Made by a program: the position numbers and the translations under genes
Notes under the pieces: generated by a model
Databases searched by the model: none
What the model saw: only the letters and a program-made list of their open reading frames with translations
What the model was told of the DNA's origin: nothing
Source: Pseudomonadota bacterium
GTDB taxonomy: Bacteria; Pseudomonadota; Alphaproteobacteria; Caulobacterales; Caulobacteraceae
Direction: 5' to 3'
Assembly: GCA_018241335.1 (NCBI GenBank)
Contig: JAFEEA010000018.1
Coordinates: 1 to 35,336, forward strand
DNA: 35,336 nt
Shown here: one piece after another, positions 1-7,577 of the stretch
How positions within the stretch are numbered: position 1 is the first letter of the stretch
How the letters are laid out: every line of letters starts with the position of its first letter

Positions 1-52
1 CCCTCATCCGTCAGGCTGTTCGCCTGACACCTTCTCCCGCAAGGGGAGAAGG
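1..52. repeat. Palindromic intergenic repeat (two hairpins)
   Basis: Two adjacent perfect hairpins are visible. The first has a 7-bp stem (10-16 with 22-28, core GTCAGGC/GCCTGAC). The second has a 9-bp stem (30-38 with 44-52, core CCTTCTCCC/GGGAGAAGG). The opening CCCTCATCC and the second stem recur in the repeat at 34856-35001, so this is a dispersed repeat family. Such elements are common between genes in Caulobacterales. The element may extend left of the window. Confidence 0.75.
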
Positions 53-123
53 AAGAGTTCAGCGCCCCCTGCGCCAGATCGAATAAAGACCGTAACGCCC
101 GCCCTCTTCAGACGGACACCAGT

Positions 124-969
124 ATGACCGATCAAGCTTCCCCCCGCGTCTGGTTCATCACCGGCGTTTCCTCCGGCCTGGGCCTGGCCCTGGCCAAGGC
201 GGCCCTGGCGGCCGGCGATGTCGTGGCCGGCACCGCCCGGCGCGAGACCGACCGCGCCGCCTTCAAGGCCCTGGACCCCGAGCGGGCGCTCGGCCTGGTG
301 ATGGACGTGCGCGACGAGGCGGCGGTGCGCGCCGCGATCTCGGCCGCGGAGGCCCGCTTCGGGCGCATCGACATCCTGGTCAACAACGCCGGCTACGGCC
401 TGATCGGGGCGCTGGAGGAAACCAGCCTGGCGGAGATGCGCGACCAGTTCGAGGTCAACGTCTTCGGCGCCATCGCGGTGATGCAGGCGGCCCTGCCGGG
501 CATGCGCCGGCGCCGGGCCGGCGTCATCCTGACCATCACCTCGGTCAGCGGCCTGGCGGCCTGGGGCGGCACGGCCACCTACACCGCCAGCAAGTTCGCC
601 CTGGAAGGCGCGACCCAGTGCCTGGCCCAGGAAGTGGCCGAGCTGGGCATCAAGGTCATCAACGTCGCCCCCGGAGGCCTGCGCACCGACTACGCCGGCC
701 GCTCCTTGGTGCTCAGCGAAAAGACCATCGACGACTACGACGGCCAGGGCCACCTGCCCCGCCGCATGCTGGTGGCCGGCGCCGGCCACGAGAACGGCGA
801 CCCGGACAAGGCCGCCGCGGCCATCCTCAAGGTGCTCGAGGCTGAAACCCCGCCCATGCACCTGCTGCTGGGCGCCGACGCCGTCCACTACGCCACCCAG
901 GCCGCCGGCCGCCTGCAGCACGACCTCGGCGAGTGGATCGGCCTGACCACCTCGATCGCGGCGGACTGA
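124..969 (+). CDS. SDR family NAD(P)-dependent oxidoreductase
   Basis: A 281-residue short-chain dehydrogenase/reductase of the classical type. The cofactor motif TGVSSGLG is at residues 13-20, NNAG at 87-90, and the catalytic Ser140, Tyr153 and Lys157 (YxxxK) are all present. These predict a cytosolic Rossmann-fold enzyme that interconverts an alcohol and a ketone or aldehyde with NAD(P). The length is slightly above the usual 250 because of a C-terminal extension, as in the SDR subgroup often annotated simply as oxidoreductase. The substrate cannot be read from the sequence. The start is the ATG just after a spacer from the upstream repeat. The gene reads in the same direction as the dioxygenase gene at 1063 but is separated from it by about 90 bases, so co-transcription is uncertain. 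Confidence 0.9.
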   Translation: MTDQASPRVWFITGVSSGLGLALAKAALAAGDVVAGTARRETDRAAFKALDPERALGLVMDVRDEAAVRAAISAAEARFGRIDILVNNAGYGLIGALEETSLAEMRDQFEVNVFGAIAVMQAALPGMRRRRAGVILTITSVSGLAAWGGTATYTASKFALEGATQCLAQEVAELGIKVINVAPGGLRTDYAGRSLVLSEKTIDDYDGQGHLPRRMLVAGAGHENGDPDKAAAAILKVLEAETPPMHLLLGADAVHYATQAAGRLQHDLGEWIGLTTSIAAD

Positions 970-1027
970 GGCCGGCCGCCAGGCGCGCCCGCCGCGGTAG
1001 CCTCCCCTCGCCATAACGCAAGAATAT

Positions 1028-1056
1028 CTGGCGGCGACCATCGTTTCTGTTATTCT
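1028..1056 (+). promoter_or_regulatory. Candidate promoter for a leaderless dioxygenase mRNA
   Basis: CTGGCG (1028-1033) and TATTCT (1051-1056) are separated by 17 bases and resemble -35 and -10 elements. The predicted transcription start, about 7 bases after the -10 box, falls on the GTG start codon at 1063. No Shine-Dalgarno sequence precedes that codon, so the mRNA may be leaderless. The inference rests on spacing alone. Confidence 0.35.
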
Positions 1057-1062
1057 CGAATT

Positions 1063-2040
1063 GTGGAATTGAAGTCGCCGCTCGCCCCGCTGGATACGCC
1101 AGACGTCTGGCTGGGCCCCGACATGGCCCAGAGCGCGGATTGGCGCTACGTCTTCACACCGGCCGACATCGACGAGCTTCTGGCGGCTTGGCGCGCCGCC
1201 GGCGACAACGATTGGCGGGAATGGACCCGCGACGACTTCCCGCTGCCGACCCTCGCCCCCCGGATCGCCGGCTGGATGCGCGAGCTGGACCGCGGGCGCG
1301 GCTTCATCCTGCTACGCGGCTTCCCTGTCGACGATCATCCCGAGGCCGTCTGCACGGCGATCTACTGGGGCCTTGGCCTGCATATGGGCCGCGCTGCGTC
1401 CCAGAACACCGACGGCGACCTGATCGGCCACATCCGCGACACCGGAGCCGACCCCAAGGCCTATGGCGTGCGCCTCTACAAGACGCGGGCCGAGCAGGAC
1501 TTTCATACCGACGGCGCCGACATCATCGGCCTGTTCTGTCTCAAGCCGGCCAGGCGCGGGGGCGTCAGCCGGATCGTCAGCTCCGCCGCGATCTTCAATC
1601 GCCTGCTGCGCGAGCGGCCCGATCTCGCGCCGGTGCTGTTCGAGCCCTTTCCCTTCGACACTCAGGGCCAGCACAAGCCCGGCGGCCAGCCCTGGTTCGA
1701 GATGCCGCTCTGCCGTCTGGAACAGGGCCGGCTGAGGCTGTTCTTCATTCCCTGGTACATCCGCGAGAGCCAGCAACATCCCGCGGCGCCGCGCCTCTCG
1801 GCCGCCCAGCAGGAGGCCATCGCCTTCATCGAGAGGGCGGCGAACGATCCCGCCTACTACCTCGACATGGATTTCAGGGCGGGCGACCTGCAGTTCCTCA
1901 AGAACGCGTCGATCCTGCACAAGCGGACCGAGTACGAGGACTGGGACGCGCCGGACCTGAAGCGTCACCTGCTGCGTCTATGGCTCGTCGAACCCACCTT
2001 CTCCGGCGGCGACGAGGCCCTTCGCAAGGGCGTCTCCTAG
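1063..2040 (+). CDS. TauD/TfdA family Fe(II)/2-oxoglutarate dioxygenase
   Basis: A 325-residue protein with the double-stranded beta-helix oxygenase signature. The iron ligands H148-T-D150 and H286 are visible, with R301 and R305 placed to bind the 2-oxoglutarate carboxylate. Members of this family hydroxylate or oxidatively cleave small organic substrates while turning 2-oxoglutarate into succinate and CO2. It is not closely related to the TauD-like protein encoded at 2221-3030: it has a longer N-terminus and different flanking motifs. I keep the GTG start at 1063 because the residues before the internal Met21 (SPLAPLDTPDVWLGPD) look like the family's conserved N-terminal Trp-containing segment. 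The TAG stop lies inside the palindromic repeat 2037-2089. The substrate is unknown; proximity to the catabolic cluster is suggestive only, since the gene is on the other strand and lacks the shared operator. Confidence 0.82.
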   Translation: MELKSPLAPLDTPDVWLGPDMAQSADWRYVFTPADIDELLAAWRAAGDNDWREWTRDDFPLPTLAPRIAGWMRELDRGRGFILLRGFPVDDHPEAVCTAIYWGLGLHMGRAASQNTDGDLIGHIRDTGADPKAYGVRLYKTRAEQDFHTDGADIIGLFCLKPARRGGVSRIVSSAAIFNRLLRERPDLAPVLFEPFPFDTQGQHKPGGQPWFEMPLCRLEQGRLRLFFIPWYIRESQQHPAAPRLSAAQQEAIAFIERAANDPAYYLDMDFRAGDLQFLKNASILHKRTEYEDWDAPDLKRHLLRLWLVEPTFSGGDEALRKGVS

Positions 2041-2089
2041 AGCATTTTCTGCGCCGAACCGGCGTCCACTTCGGCGGAAAATGCTCTAG
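2037..2089. repeat. Palindromic repeat / hairpin overlapping a stop codon
   Basis: The outer arms CTAGAGCATTTTC (2037-2049) and GAAAATGCTCTAG (2077-2089) are perfectly complementary over 13 bp. The inner arms CGCCGAA (2052-2058) and TTCGGCG (2070-2076) extend the hairpin. I recognise this as a widespread alphaproteobacterial intergenic repeat. It supplies the TAG stop codon (2038-2040) of the upstream dioxygenase gene. It sits between two converging genes and may act as a bidirectional transcription stop. Confidence 0.85.
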
Positions 2090-2220
2090 GTCGCCGGCGG
2101 AATGAGCAGGCGCCTAACGCTCAGCATTTTGAGCCATGCGCGGGCCGTCTTCGCAGCCCCGTGCGACCCGCGACCGCGTACGGACAACCGCCGTATCAAC
2201 GGTGATCTTGAGCGGTCGAA

Positions 2221-3030
2221 TCAGAACGGCTTGTCGCCGGCCACGGTGACGCGGAAGCCTGAGCGGGTCTGCGGGAAGTAGTCCCAGGTCGCCAGGTGCT
2301 GGGTGCAGCGGTTGTCCCAGAACGCCACCGAGTGCGGCCGCCACTTGAAGCGCACGTGGAAGTTCGGGTTCTGGACGTGCTGGTAGAGGAACCGCAGGAT
2401 CGCGTCGCTCTCGGCCTTGTCCACCTCGACGATCCGGGTCGTGTAGGACTGGTTGACGAACAGGCTCTTCTTGCCGGTCACCGGATGGGTGCGCACCACC
2501 GGGTGAACGTTACAGGGGTACTTCTTGTCCACGTCGGGGAACAGCGGCCGGTAGACGTGGTCGGCGTCGTGCACCGCGGTCAGCCCCTCCAGATAGGCCT
2601 TCATGCGGTCCGACAGGGTCTCGTAGGCGGCGTACATGCTGGCCCACAGGGTGTCGCCCCCCACCGGCGGCACGGTGTGCAGATAGAGGATCGAGCCCAT
2701 CGGCGGCTCGGCGTCGCAGGTGAGGTCCGAGTGCCAGTTCTCGCCGGCGATGAACTTGGAGTCGGCGTCGGCGTGGATAGCGACGATCTCGGGGTGGTCA
2801 GGCAGGCCGGCGACGCCGGAATGGATCGCCAGTTCGCCGAAAGCCCGGCCGAACGCCTTGTGGCTCTCGTGGTCCAGCGGCTGGTCGCGGAAGAAGATCA
2901 CCTGATGCTCGGCGATCGCCAGGGCGATCTCCTCCAGCTGCCGGTTGGTGGGCTGGCGAAGGTCGACCCCGTGGATCTCGGCGCCGATGCGCATCGTCAG
3001 GGGGCGGACCTCCAGCACTTCGTAAGCCAT
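2221..3030 (-). CDS. TauD-like alpha-ketoglutarate-dependent dioxygenase
   Basis: A 269-residue protein close to the taurine dioxygenase / TfdA family in length and layout. The iron facial triad is H100-S-D102 and H245 (motif WDNRCTQHLATWDY). R256 and R260 are near the C-terminus for 2-oxoglutarate binding, and the ending GDKPF is typical of the family. Family members oxidise sulfonates, aryloxyacetates and other small acids, often by hydroxylation that makes a C-S, C-O or C-N bond fall apart. It is the last gene of the minus-strand catabolic cluster, 57 bases after the M20 gene. It has its own copy of the shared palindrome 35 bases upstream of the ATG, and a good ribosome site (GAGGACACGAGAG). 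It may therefore be transcribed separately within the same regulon. The substrate is not assignable; taurine is possible, but the company of RutA/RutB-like enzymes argues for something else. Confidence 0.88.
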   Translation of the reverse strand: MAYEVLEVRPLTMRIGAEIHGVDLRQPTNRQLEEIALAIAEHQVIFFRDQPLDHESHKAFGRAFGELAIHSGVAGLPDHPEIVAIHADADSKFIAGENWHSDLTCDAEPPMGSILYLHTVPPVGGDTLWASMYAAYETLSDRMKAYLEGLTAVHDADHVYRPLFPDVDKKYPCNVHPVVRTHPVTGKKSLFVNQSYTTRIVEVDKAESDAILRFLYQHVQNPNFHVRFKWRPHSVAFWDNRCTQHLATWDYFPQTRSGFRVTVAGDKPF

Positions 3031-3064
3031 TCTCTCGTGTCCTCGGATCTCGACCCAATCGCTA

Positions 3065-3078
3065 TCTGAAATTTCAGA
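3065..3078 (-). promoter_or_regulatory. Palindromic operator TCTGAAATTTCAGA (best copy)
   Basis: A perfect 14-bp palindrome, 35 bases upstream of the dioxygenase start at 3030. On the minus strand it is preceded by TTGCGT and followed by AGCGAT 17 bases later, so it may sit between a -35 and a -10 box. It shares TCTGAAATTT with sites at 10106, 11024 and 17273. It is proposed as a binding site for the GntR protein encoded at 10217-10987. Confidence 0.65.
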
Positions 3079-3087
3079 AGACGCAAG

Positions 3088-4479
3088 CTAGTCGCCGAAG
3101 GGGTTGTCGCCATAGACCGGCGCCGCCCGGGCGGGACCGCTTCCGGCCTCGGCCCGGCCGCAGACCGCCAGGGCCGTCAGGGCGAAGATCAGGGTGCTGT
3201 CGGCGAGGTCCCGGGGGCTCGGCCGCCAGCGCTTGAAGCCGGTGGTGATGGCCGGAATGCGCTGCATGTTGAAGACGTTGTGGTCGCGCCACATGCTGGA
3301 ATAGACGCTGGCCGCCCGCTCCACCGGCCGCCCGAGGGTCAGGCGCGTGGCCGCATCGACCGCCCCCACCAGGGGCGCCACCGCCGCCGCGTCGGCCTCG
3401 AAGCCATGGCGCGCCATCACCGGCTCGATCTCCACCTCGCCGAGGTTCGCCTCGCGGACCAGGGCCTCCAGCTGGTGCAGCACCTCGGTCACCGTCTGGC
3501 GCGGGGTCAGCCCGACCTCGAGGTAGACATTGCAGACCTCGGTGCCGGCTCCGAAGGCGTAGGGCACCCCGCCCCGGATGGCCGCGATCTGGGTCTTGGG
3601 CGTGGCGACGCCGCCGGCGGACTCATAGGTGTTGCGCACCTGGTACTCGCGCCCCCACCGGTTCAGCGCCGCGATCAGCCCGCCCAGGCGATAGATCGGG
3701 TTGGGATGGTCGGCCGGGTCCTCCGGATGGGTCAGCAGGGGGGTGAAGATCGCCTCGCCCAGCACCCTGATCCGGAACACGGCATAGCCGCAGCCAACCC
3801 AGGTGAGGCCGAAGTCGCAACCCTCCGCGGCGATGGCGAAGTCGGGCGCCACCCCGCCGTGGTGGAACAGGTAGTGCGCGCCGATGTCCTTGCCCATGTA
3901 GGCGATGCCGCGATGCTCCTCGATGGGCTCGGGGCCGATCTCGCCGGGGCAGGCGGTCAGGTACATCTTGCCCGACAGGTCGACGCCCGCCTTCTTCAGC
4001 GCCTTGGCCGCCATCAGGAAGCAGCTCATCGGCCCGCGGTCGTTGGCGATGGGGTAGCCGTACAGCACCCCGTCCTGGAGCCAGCACTCCTGCCACTCGC
4101 GGTTCTTCAGGGTGGCCGGGCGGAATTTGTAGGCGTCCAGGTCCGGGTCCCAGGTCGGCGCTTCGGTGTCCAGGTGGGCGGTGAACAGCAGGTTGCGCCC
4201 CGCGCCCTTTCCGCCCCAGGTCCCGATGATGTTGTTGCGCTCGGGCACAGCCCCGACCTTGCGCGGGTTGAACCCCTCGCGCTCCATCCAGTCGTAGACG
4301 AAGTTCCCCGCCGCCAGCTCGTGGCCGGCGGGGCTGGGGATGTTGCCCAGGTCCAGGGCGAGCTGCGTCAGCTCCTCGACATCGATGGCCGCGGCGATGG
4401 CCGCGCGGTCCTCATCGGTGACGGCGCAGGGCGCGGGGACATTGAAGGGAAAGGCGCCGTCGGCCATGCGTCTGCTCAC
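3088..4479 (-). CDS. M20 family metallo-amidohydrolase (ArgE/DapE-like)
   Basis: A 463-residue member of peptidase family M20, which holds di-zinc enzymes that hydrolyse amide, peptide or carbamoyl bonds. The metal-site motifs are in order: H102-L-D104 (AHLDTE), D147 (ANDRG), E180 after CPG, an acidic residue at E219 (AAEG), and a late His in the SMWRDHN segment. Its start, GTG at 4479, abuts the stop of the RutB-like gene at 4480; an in-frame ATG at 4467 is an equally good start. It lies in one apparent operon with the RutA- and RutB-like genes. I infer that it hydrolyses an amide or ureido intermediate after ring opening, as M20 N-carbamoyl amidohydrolases do in other ureide pathways. Acetylornithine or diaminopimelate metabolism is less likely in this setting. 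Confidence 0.85.
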   Translation of the reverse strand: MSRRMADGAFPFNVPAPCAVTDEDRAAIAAAIDVEELTQLALDLGNIPSPAGHELAAGNFVYDWMEREGFNPRKVGAVPERNNIIGTWGGKGAGRNLLFTAHLDTEAPTWDPDLDAYKFRPATLKNREWQECWLQDGVLYGYPIANDRGPMSCFLMAAKALKKAGVDLSGKMYLTACPGEIGPEPIEEHRGIAYMGKDIGAHYLFHHGGVAPDFAIAAEGCDFGLTWVGCGYAVFRIRVLGEAIFTPLLTHPEDPADHPNPIYRLGGLIAALNRWGREYQVRNTYESAGGVATPKTQIAAIRGGVPYAFGAGTEVCNVYLEVGLTPRQTVTEVLHQLEALVREANLGEVEIEPVMARHGFEADAAAVAPLVGAVDAATRLTLGRPVERAASVYSSMWRDHNVFNMQRIPAITTGFKRWRPSPRDLADSTLIFALTALAVCGRAEAGSGPARAAPVYGDNPFGD

Positions 4480-5142
4480 TCACTCTCGCCAGGCGGCCAG
4501 GACCTGGTCGGAGGTGACCAGCATGGCGCAGTTCAGGTCCAGGCTCTTCAGCGCGCCCTCATGCAGGTCCGGCTCGTAGGCCGCGCAGGCGTCGCTCGCC
4601 ACGAACACGTGGTAGTCCAGGTGGAAGGCGTCCCGCACGGTGCTGTCGACACAGCACTCCGTGGTCAGGCCGCAGACCACCAGGGTGTCGATCCCCCGGG
4701 CCTTCAGGGCCGCGTCCAGGTCCGTGCCGTGGAACGCCGAATATCGCGTCTTGGGAACCACCAGCTCGCCCGGCGCGGGGGTCGGGCCGTGGAAGTCAGC
4801 GCCCGGCTGGCCTTCCCGGCAGAGGTTGCTGTCGTCCTCGGGCGAGCCGCCGCGGCGGCGCATGCGCTCCTTCCAGGCCGGCGAGTCCGTCTCGGGGCGG
4901 GTCTGCAGGCCGACGAAGATCACCGGCGTTCCGGCCGTCCGCGCGCCTTCGGCCAGGCGCTGGGCGGCGGCCAGGGCCGGCTCGACCACGCTCATGTCCA
5001 TGCCCGAACGGCCCAGCACGCCTTGCGGCGAGGCGAAGTCCACCTGCATGTCGATGATCACCAGGGCGCTTCGCGACGGCGCGATCCAGGCCGCCAGATC
5101 GTCCTTGGCCGACGTCCCTGTTTCGGCGCGCGTGTTCACCAC
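4480..5142 (-). CDS. RutB-like isochorismatase-family amidohydrolase
   Basis: A 220-residue cysteine hydrolase with the catalytic triad D31 (IIDMQVDF), K131 (VVPKTRYSAF) and C164 (TTECCVDSTVRDAF). The residues around each catalytic position resemble RutB, the ureidoacrylate amidohydrolase of the Rut pyrimidine pathway, as I recall it. N-carbamoylsarcosine amidase and maleamate amidohydrolase share this fold and are alternatives. The reading frame overlaps the end of the RutA-like gene by 7 bases, with GTG codons at 5142 and 5139 as possible starts and GGGAGAAGG as the ribosome site, so translation is probably coupled. This RutA-RutB pairing is strong context for hydrolysis of the ring-opened product. 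I do not assign the symbol rutB because the rest of the pathway is missing. Confidence 0.85.
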   Translation of the reverse strand: MVNTRAETGTSAKDDLAAWIAPSRSALVIIDMQVDFASPQGVLGRSGMDMSVVEPALAAAQRLAEGARTAGTPVIFVGLQTRPETDSPAWKERMRRRGGSPEDDSNLCREGQPGADFHGPTPAPGELVVPKTRYSAFHGTDLDAALKARGIDTLVVCGLTTECCVDSTVRDAFHLDYHVFVASDACAAYEPDLHEGALKSLDLNCAMLVTSDQVLAAWRE

Positions 5143-6200
5143 ACCTTCTCCCTCAGGCCCGGCAGAATCTCGGACCCGAACATCTTCAGGCCCTCCACAT
5201 AGTCGGGGAAAATCAGCATCAGGCCGTCAAGCTCGCAGTAGGTCAGGAACGCCTCGATCTTCTCGGCGCAGGTGGCGGGCGAGCCGACCGCTGTCTGGGT
5301 CATGAACGCCCCCTGGTTGGTGGCCAAGGTCGACAGGCGCTCGGGCGGCACGCCCCAGCTCTGCAGCATGGCGATGATCGCCGCCATGTCGGCCCCTTGC
5401 GCGTACTTGTCCACCAGCGCCTCGGCCTTGGCGTCGCTCTCGGCGTAGATCAGGGTGCACATGGCGTAGGTCTTGATCGAGGTTCCCATCTCCTCGGCCG
5501 CCGCCTTGGCCCGGCGGCTGGCGTCGCGGCGCTCGTCCGGCGTGCGCCCGCCGATGAAGCAGGCGTCGCTCTCGCGCACCGAAAAGCGGAAGCCGCGGTC
5601 GGACATGCCGGCGCAGATCAGGTCCGGGCGCGGCCGCGACAGCGGCTTGGGGTCCGAGACGCAGTCCTTCATCGTGAAGTACTGGCCCTGGAAATCGACG
5701 CTGGGCTCGCTCCACAGCCGCTTGACGATGGTCGTCCACTCCTCGGCCAGGGCATAGCGGTCGTCGTGCGACAGGTTCGGGTTCCAGGCCCCCATCTGGT
5801 CGAATTCGTCCTTGTAGGCGCCGGCCACGATATTGAGCCCGGCCCGCCCGCCGCTGATGTGATCCAGGGTGGTGATCATCTTGGCCGTCACGGCGGGATT
5901 GTGCAGCAGGGTGTGCACGGTCGCCCACACCCTCACGCGCTTGGTGGCCTGGGCGATGCCGGCCATCATCATCAGGGACTCCATCGAGGTGCCCCAGTGG
6001 TTGGTTTCGCCGCCGAAGCCGCGCCACTTGCCCATGGACATGACGAAGTCCAGCCCCTGCTCGTCGGCGGTGACGGCCGCCTCCAGGTTCTGCTTCCAAA
6101 GGCCATCCAGCGTCGGCGTGGTGCTGGAGATGATCCAGCCGCCGTTGGCCACGGGCAGGAAGACGCCGAAGTCGTGTCGCGTTCCGGGGCTGTCGTACAT
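5136..6200 (-). CDS. RutA-like flavin-dependent amide monooxygenase (LLM class)
   Basis: A 354-residue luciferase-like (TIM-barrel, FMN/FADH2-dependent) monooxygenase. From memory of the E. coli protein, the N-terminal FGVFLPVANGGW, the segment GFGGETNHW at residues 61-69, the DHISGGRAGLNIVAG segment near 113-127, QMGAWN and ICAGMSD at 195-201 all have direct counterparts in RutA, which opens the uracil ring at an amide bond with a flavin-N5-peroxide. Dimethylsulfone monooxygenase SfnG and DszA are more distant relatives and remain alternatives. The ribosome site AAGGAG overlaps the TAA stop of the upstream MFS gene. No RutF-like flavin reductase is present in the window, so reduced flavin must come from elsewhere. 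The predicted role is oxidative cleavage of a cyclic amide or heteroaromatic ring. Confidence 0.87.
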   Translation of the reverse strand: MYDSPGTRHDFGVFLPVANGGWIISSTTPTLDGLWKQNLEAAVTADEQGLDFVMSMGKWRGFGGETNHWGTSMESLMMMAGIAQATKRVRVWATVHTLLHNPAVTAKMITTLDHISGGRAGLNIVAGAYKDEFDQMGAWNPNLSHDDRYALAEEWTTIVKRLWSEPSVDFQGQYFTMKDCVSDPKPLSRPRPDLICAGMSDRGFRFSVRESDACFIGGRTPDERRDASRRAKAAAEEMGTSIKTYAMCTLIYAESDAKAEALVDKYAQGADMAAIIAMLQSWGVPPERLSTLATNQGAFMTQTAVGSPATCAEKIEAFLTYCELDGLMLIFPDYVEGLKMFGSEILPGLREKVW

Positions 6201-6212
6201 GGCAGTGGCTCC

Positions 6213-7514
6213 TTAGGCCGCGCGCTTGGCGAGGGCGGGTTGGGATTCATCTTCCAGGGCGGCGGACCGGGCCACCGGCCGCTTGTGCGGCGGACGCATG
6301 AACAGGGTCGCGACGCAGATCACCAGGATCACCGCCGCATAGATTTGGAACGTCGGCGCGAAGCTGCCTAGCCGGTCGCGGATGAAGCCGCCGATCAGCG
6401 GACCCAGCGCGGAAACGGCGCCCACCAGGCAGGTCAGGGCGAAGATCTCCAGGTTGTGCCTGCGGCCATAGTAGTTCAGCAGCAGCACCGTCACCGCCAG
6501 CACCGTCAGGCCGAAGCCCAGACCTGTCCCGATGGCGTAGATGACCATCAGCGGATAGGAATTGGCGACGCTCAGCACGCCGGATCCCAGCACCTGCATG
6601 GCCAGGGCGAAGACCAGGGTGTGGCGCGGGTCGATGCGGTCGCCCAGCAACCCGCCGCCGGCGCGGCCCAGAACCTGCATCAGGGATTCGAAGCTCAGCA
6701 TCGCCCCCGCCGCGGTAGCCGCCACGCCCAGTTCGGTCAGGTGGGCCACGGACAGGCTGGCCACCGTGACCCCGCACAGCAGGTGGCTGAAGTAGGCCGC
6801 CAGCAGGACGTAGAACTGGGGCGTCGCCAGGGCCTCCCTGACCGTCCAGTCCTCCCTGGTGCGCCAGATCGGGCGAGCCGCGGGTCCGGCTTTCGCCTCG
6901 GCGATCTCGTGGTCCGTCTCCGCGCCGGCCTGGCTCAGCCGGCCGCGGCCGCCCACCGCCAGGGCGCAGAGCACCCCGGCCATGGCGGCGGCGATCGCCA
7001 TGGTCAGCCAGAACGCCCGCCACTGGCCAGGGAACAGGTCCAGGACGGCGAAGACCATCCAGGGCCCCGCCACCCCGCCCAGGGACCCGAAGGTGAAATA
7101 GGCCCCGAAAGCCCGGGCCCGGCTCCGGAACACCGCGCCCAGGACATGGGTGCCGGGAATCAGGGCCATGGACTGGTAGCCGACGCCGCAGAGGGCCGCG
7201 CCCAGCCAATAGGCCGCCAGGCCGCGCGTCGCCCAGAGGCAGAGGAACCCCAGCACCATCATCGCCGCGCCGCTCAGGATGGTCGGCGCCGCGCCGAACC
7301 GTCGGATCAGCCAGGCCGGGATCATCGACGAGCCGCCCGTGAAGGCGCCCAGCAGGGTGAACCCCAGGCCCGCCTCGGTCCAGGTCCAGCCCAGATCCTT
7401 GACCATCATCGGCAGGACCACCCCCAGCGACGAATAGGTCGCCGCGGTGATCAGGAACAGGACGAGGCTCAGCGCCGCGAGCTGCAACCAGGGACGCCAG
7501 GGCTCCGAAACCAT
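6213..7514 (-). CDS. MFS transporter, 12-helix type
   Basis: A 433-residue integral inner-membrane protein with about twelve hydrophobic helices and a hydrophilic central loop (residues around 185-225, rich in charged and Ala residues), the usual major facilitator layout. It looks like the uncharacterised MFS carriers of organic acids or aromatic compounds rather than drug exporters. It stands between the TonB receptor and RutA-like genes, 12 bases before the latter. It probably carries the receptor's substrate from periplasm to cytoplasm, taking the place of the RutG permease of the uracil system. The start is ATG at 7514, 63 bases downstream of the receptor gene's stop. Confidence 0.88.
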   Translation of the reverse strand: MVSEPWRPWLQLAALSLVLFLITAATYSSLGVVLPMMVKDLGWTWTEAGLGFTLLGAFTGGSSMIPAWLIRRFGAAPTILSGAAMMVLGFLCLWATRGLAAYWLGAALCGVGYQSMALIPGTHVLGAVFRSRARAFGAYFTFGSLGGVAGPWMVFAVLDLFPGQWRAFWLTMAIAAAMAGVLCALAVGGRGRLSQAGAETDHEIAEAKAGPAARPIWRTREDWTVREALATPQFYVLLAAYFSHLLCGVTVASLSVAHLTELGVAATAAGAMLSFESLMQVLGRAGGGLLGDRIDPRHTLVFALAMQVLGSGVLSVANSYPLMVIYAIGTGLGFGLTVLAVTVLLLNYYGRRHNLEIFALTCLVGAVSALGPLIGGFIRDRLGSFAPTFQIYAAVILVICVATLFMRPPHKRPVARSAALEDESQPALAKRAA

Positions 7515-7577
7515 CGCTGCGCCTTTCGAACAGGCGGGCCGCCGGGCATGGCCGACGACCCGGTGGGAACGCCGTCT

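Noticed and set aside
2221..3030. Calling the TauD-like gene tauD and the cluster taurine use
   Set aside because: No tauABC transporter or other sulfonate genes are present. The neighbours are amide- and ring-cleaving enzymes, so the taurine assignment is not supported.
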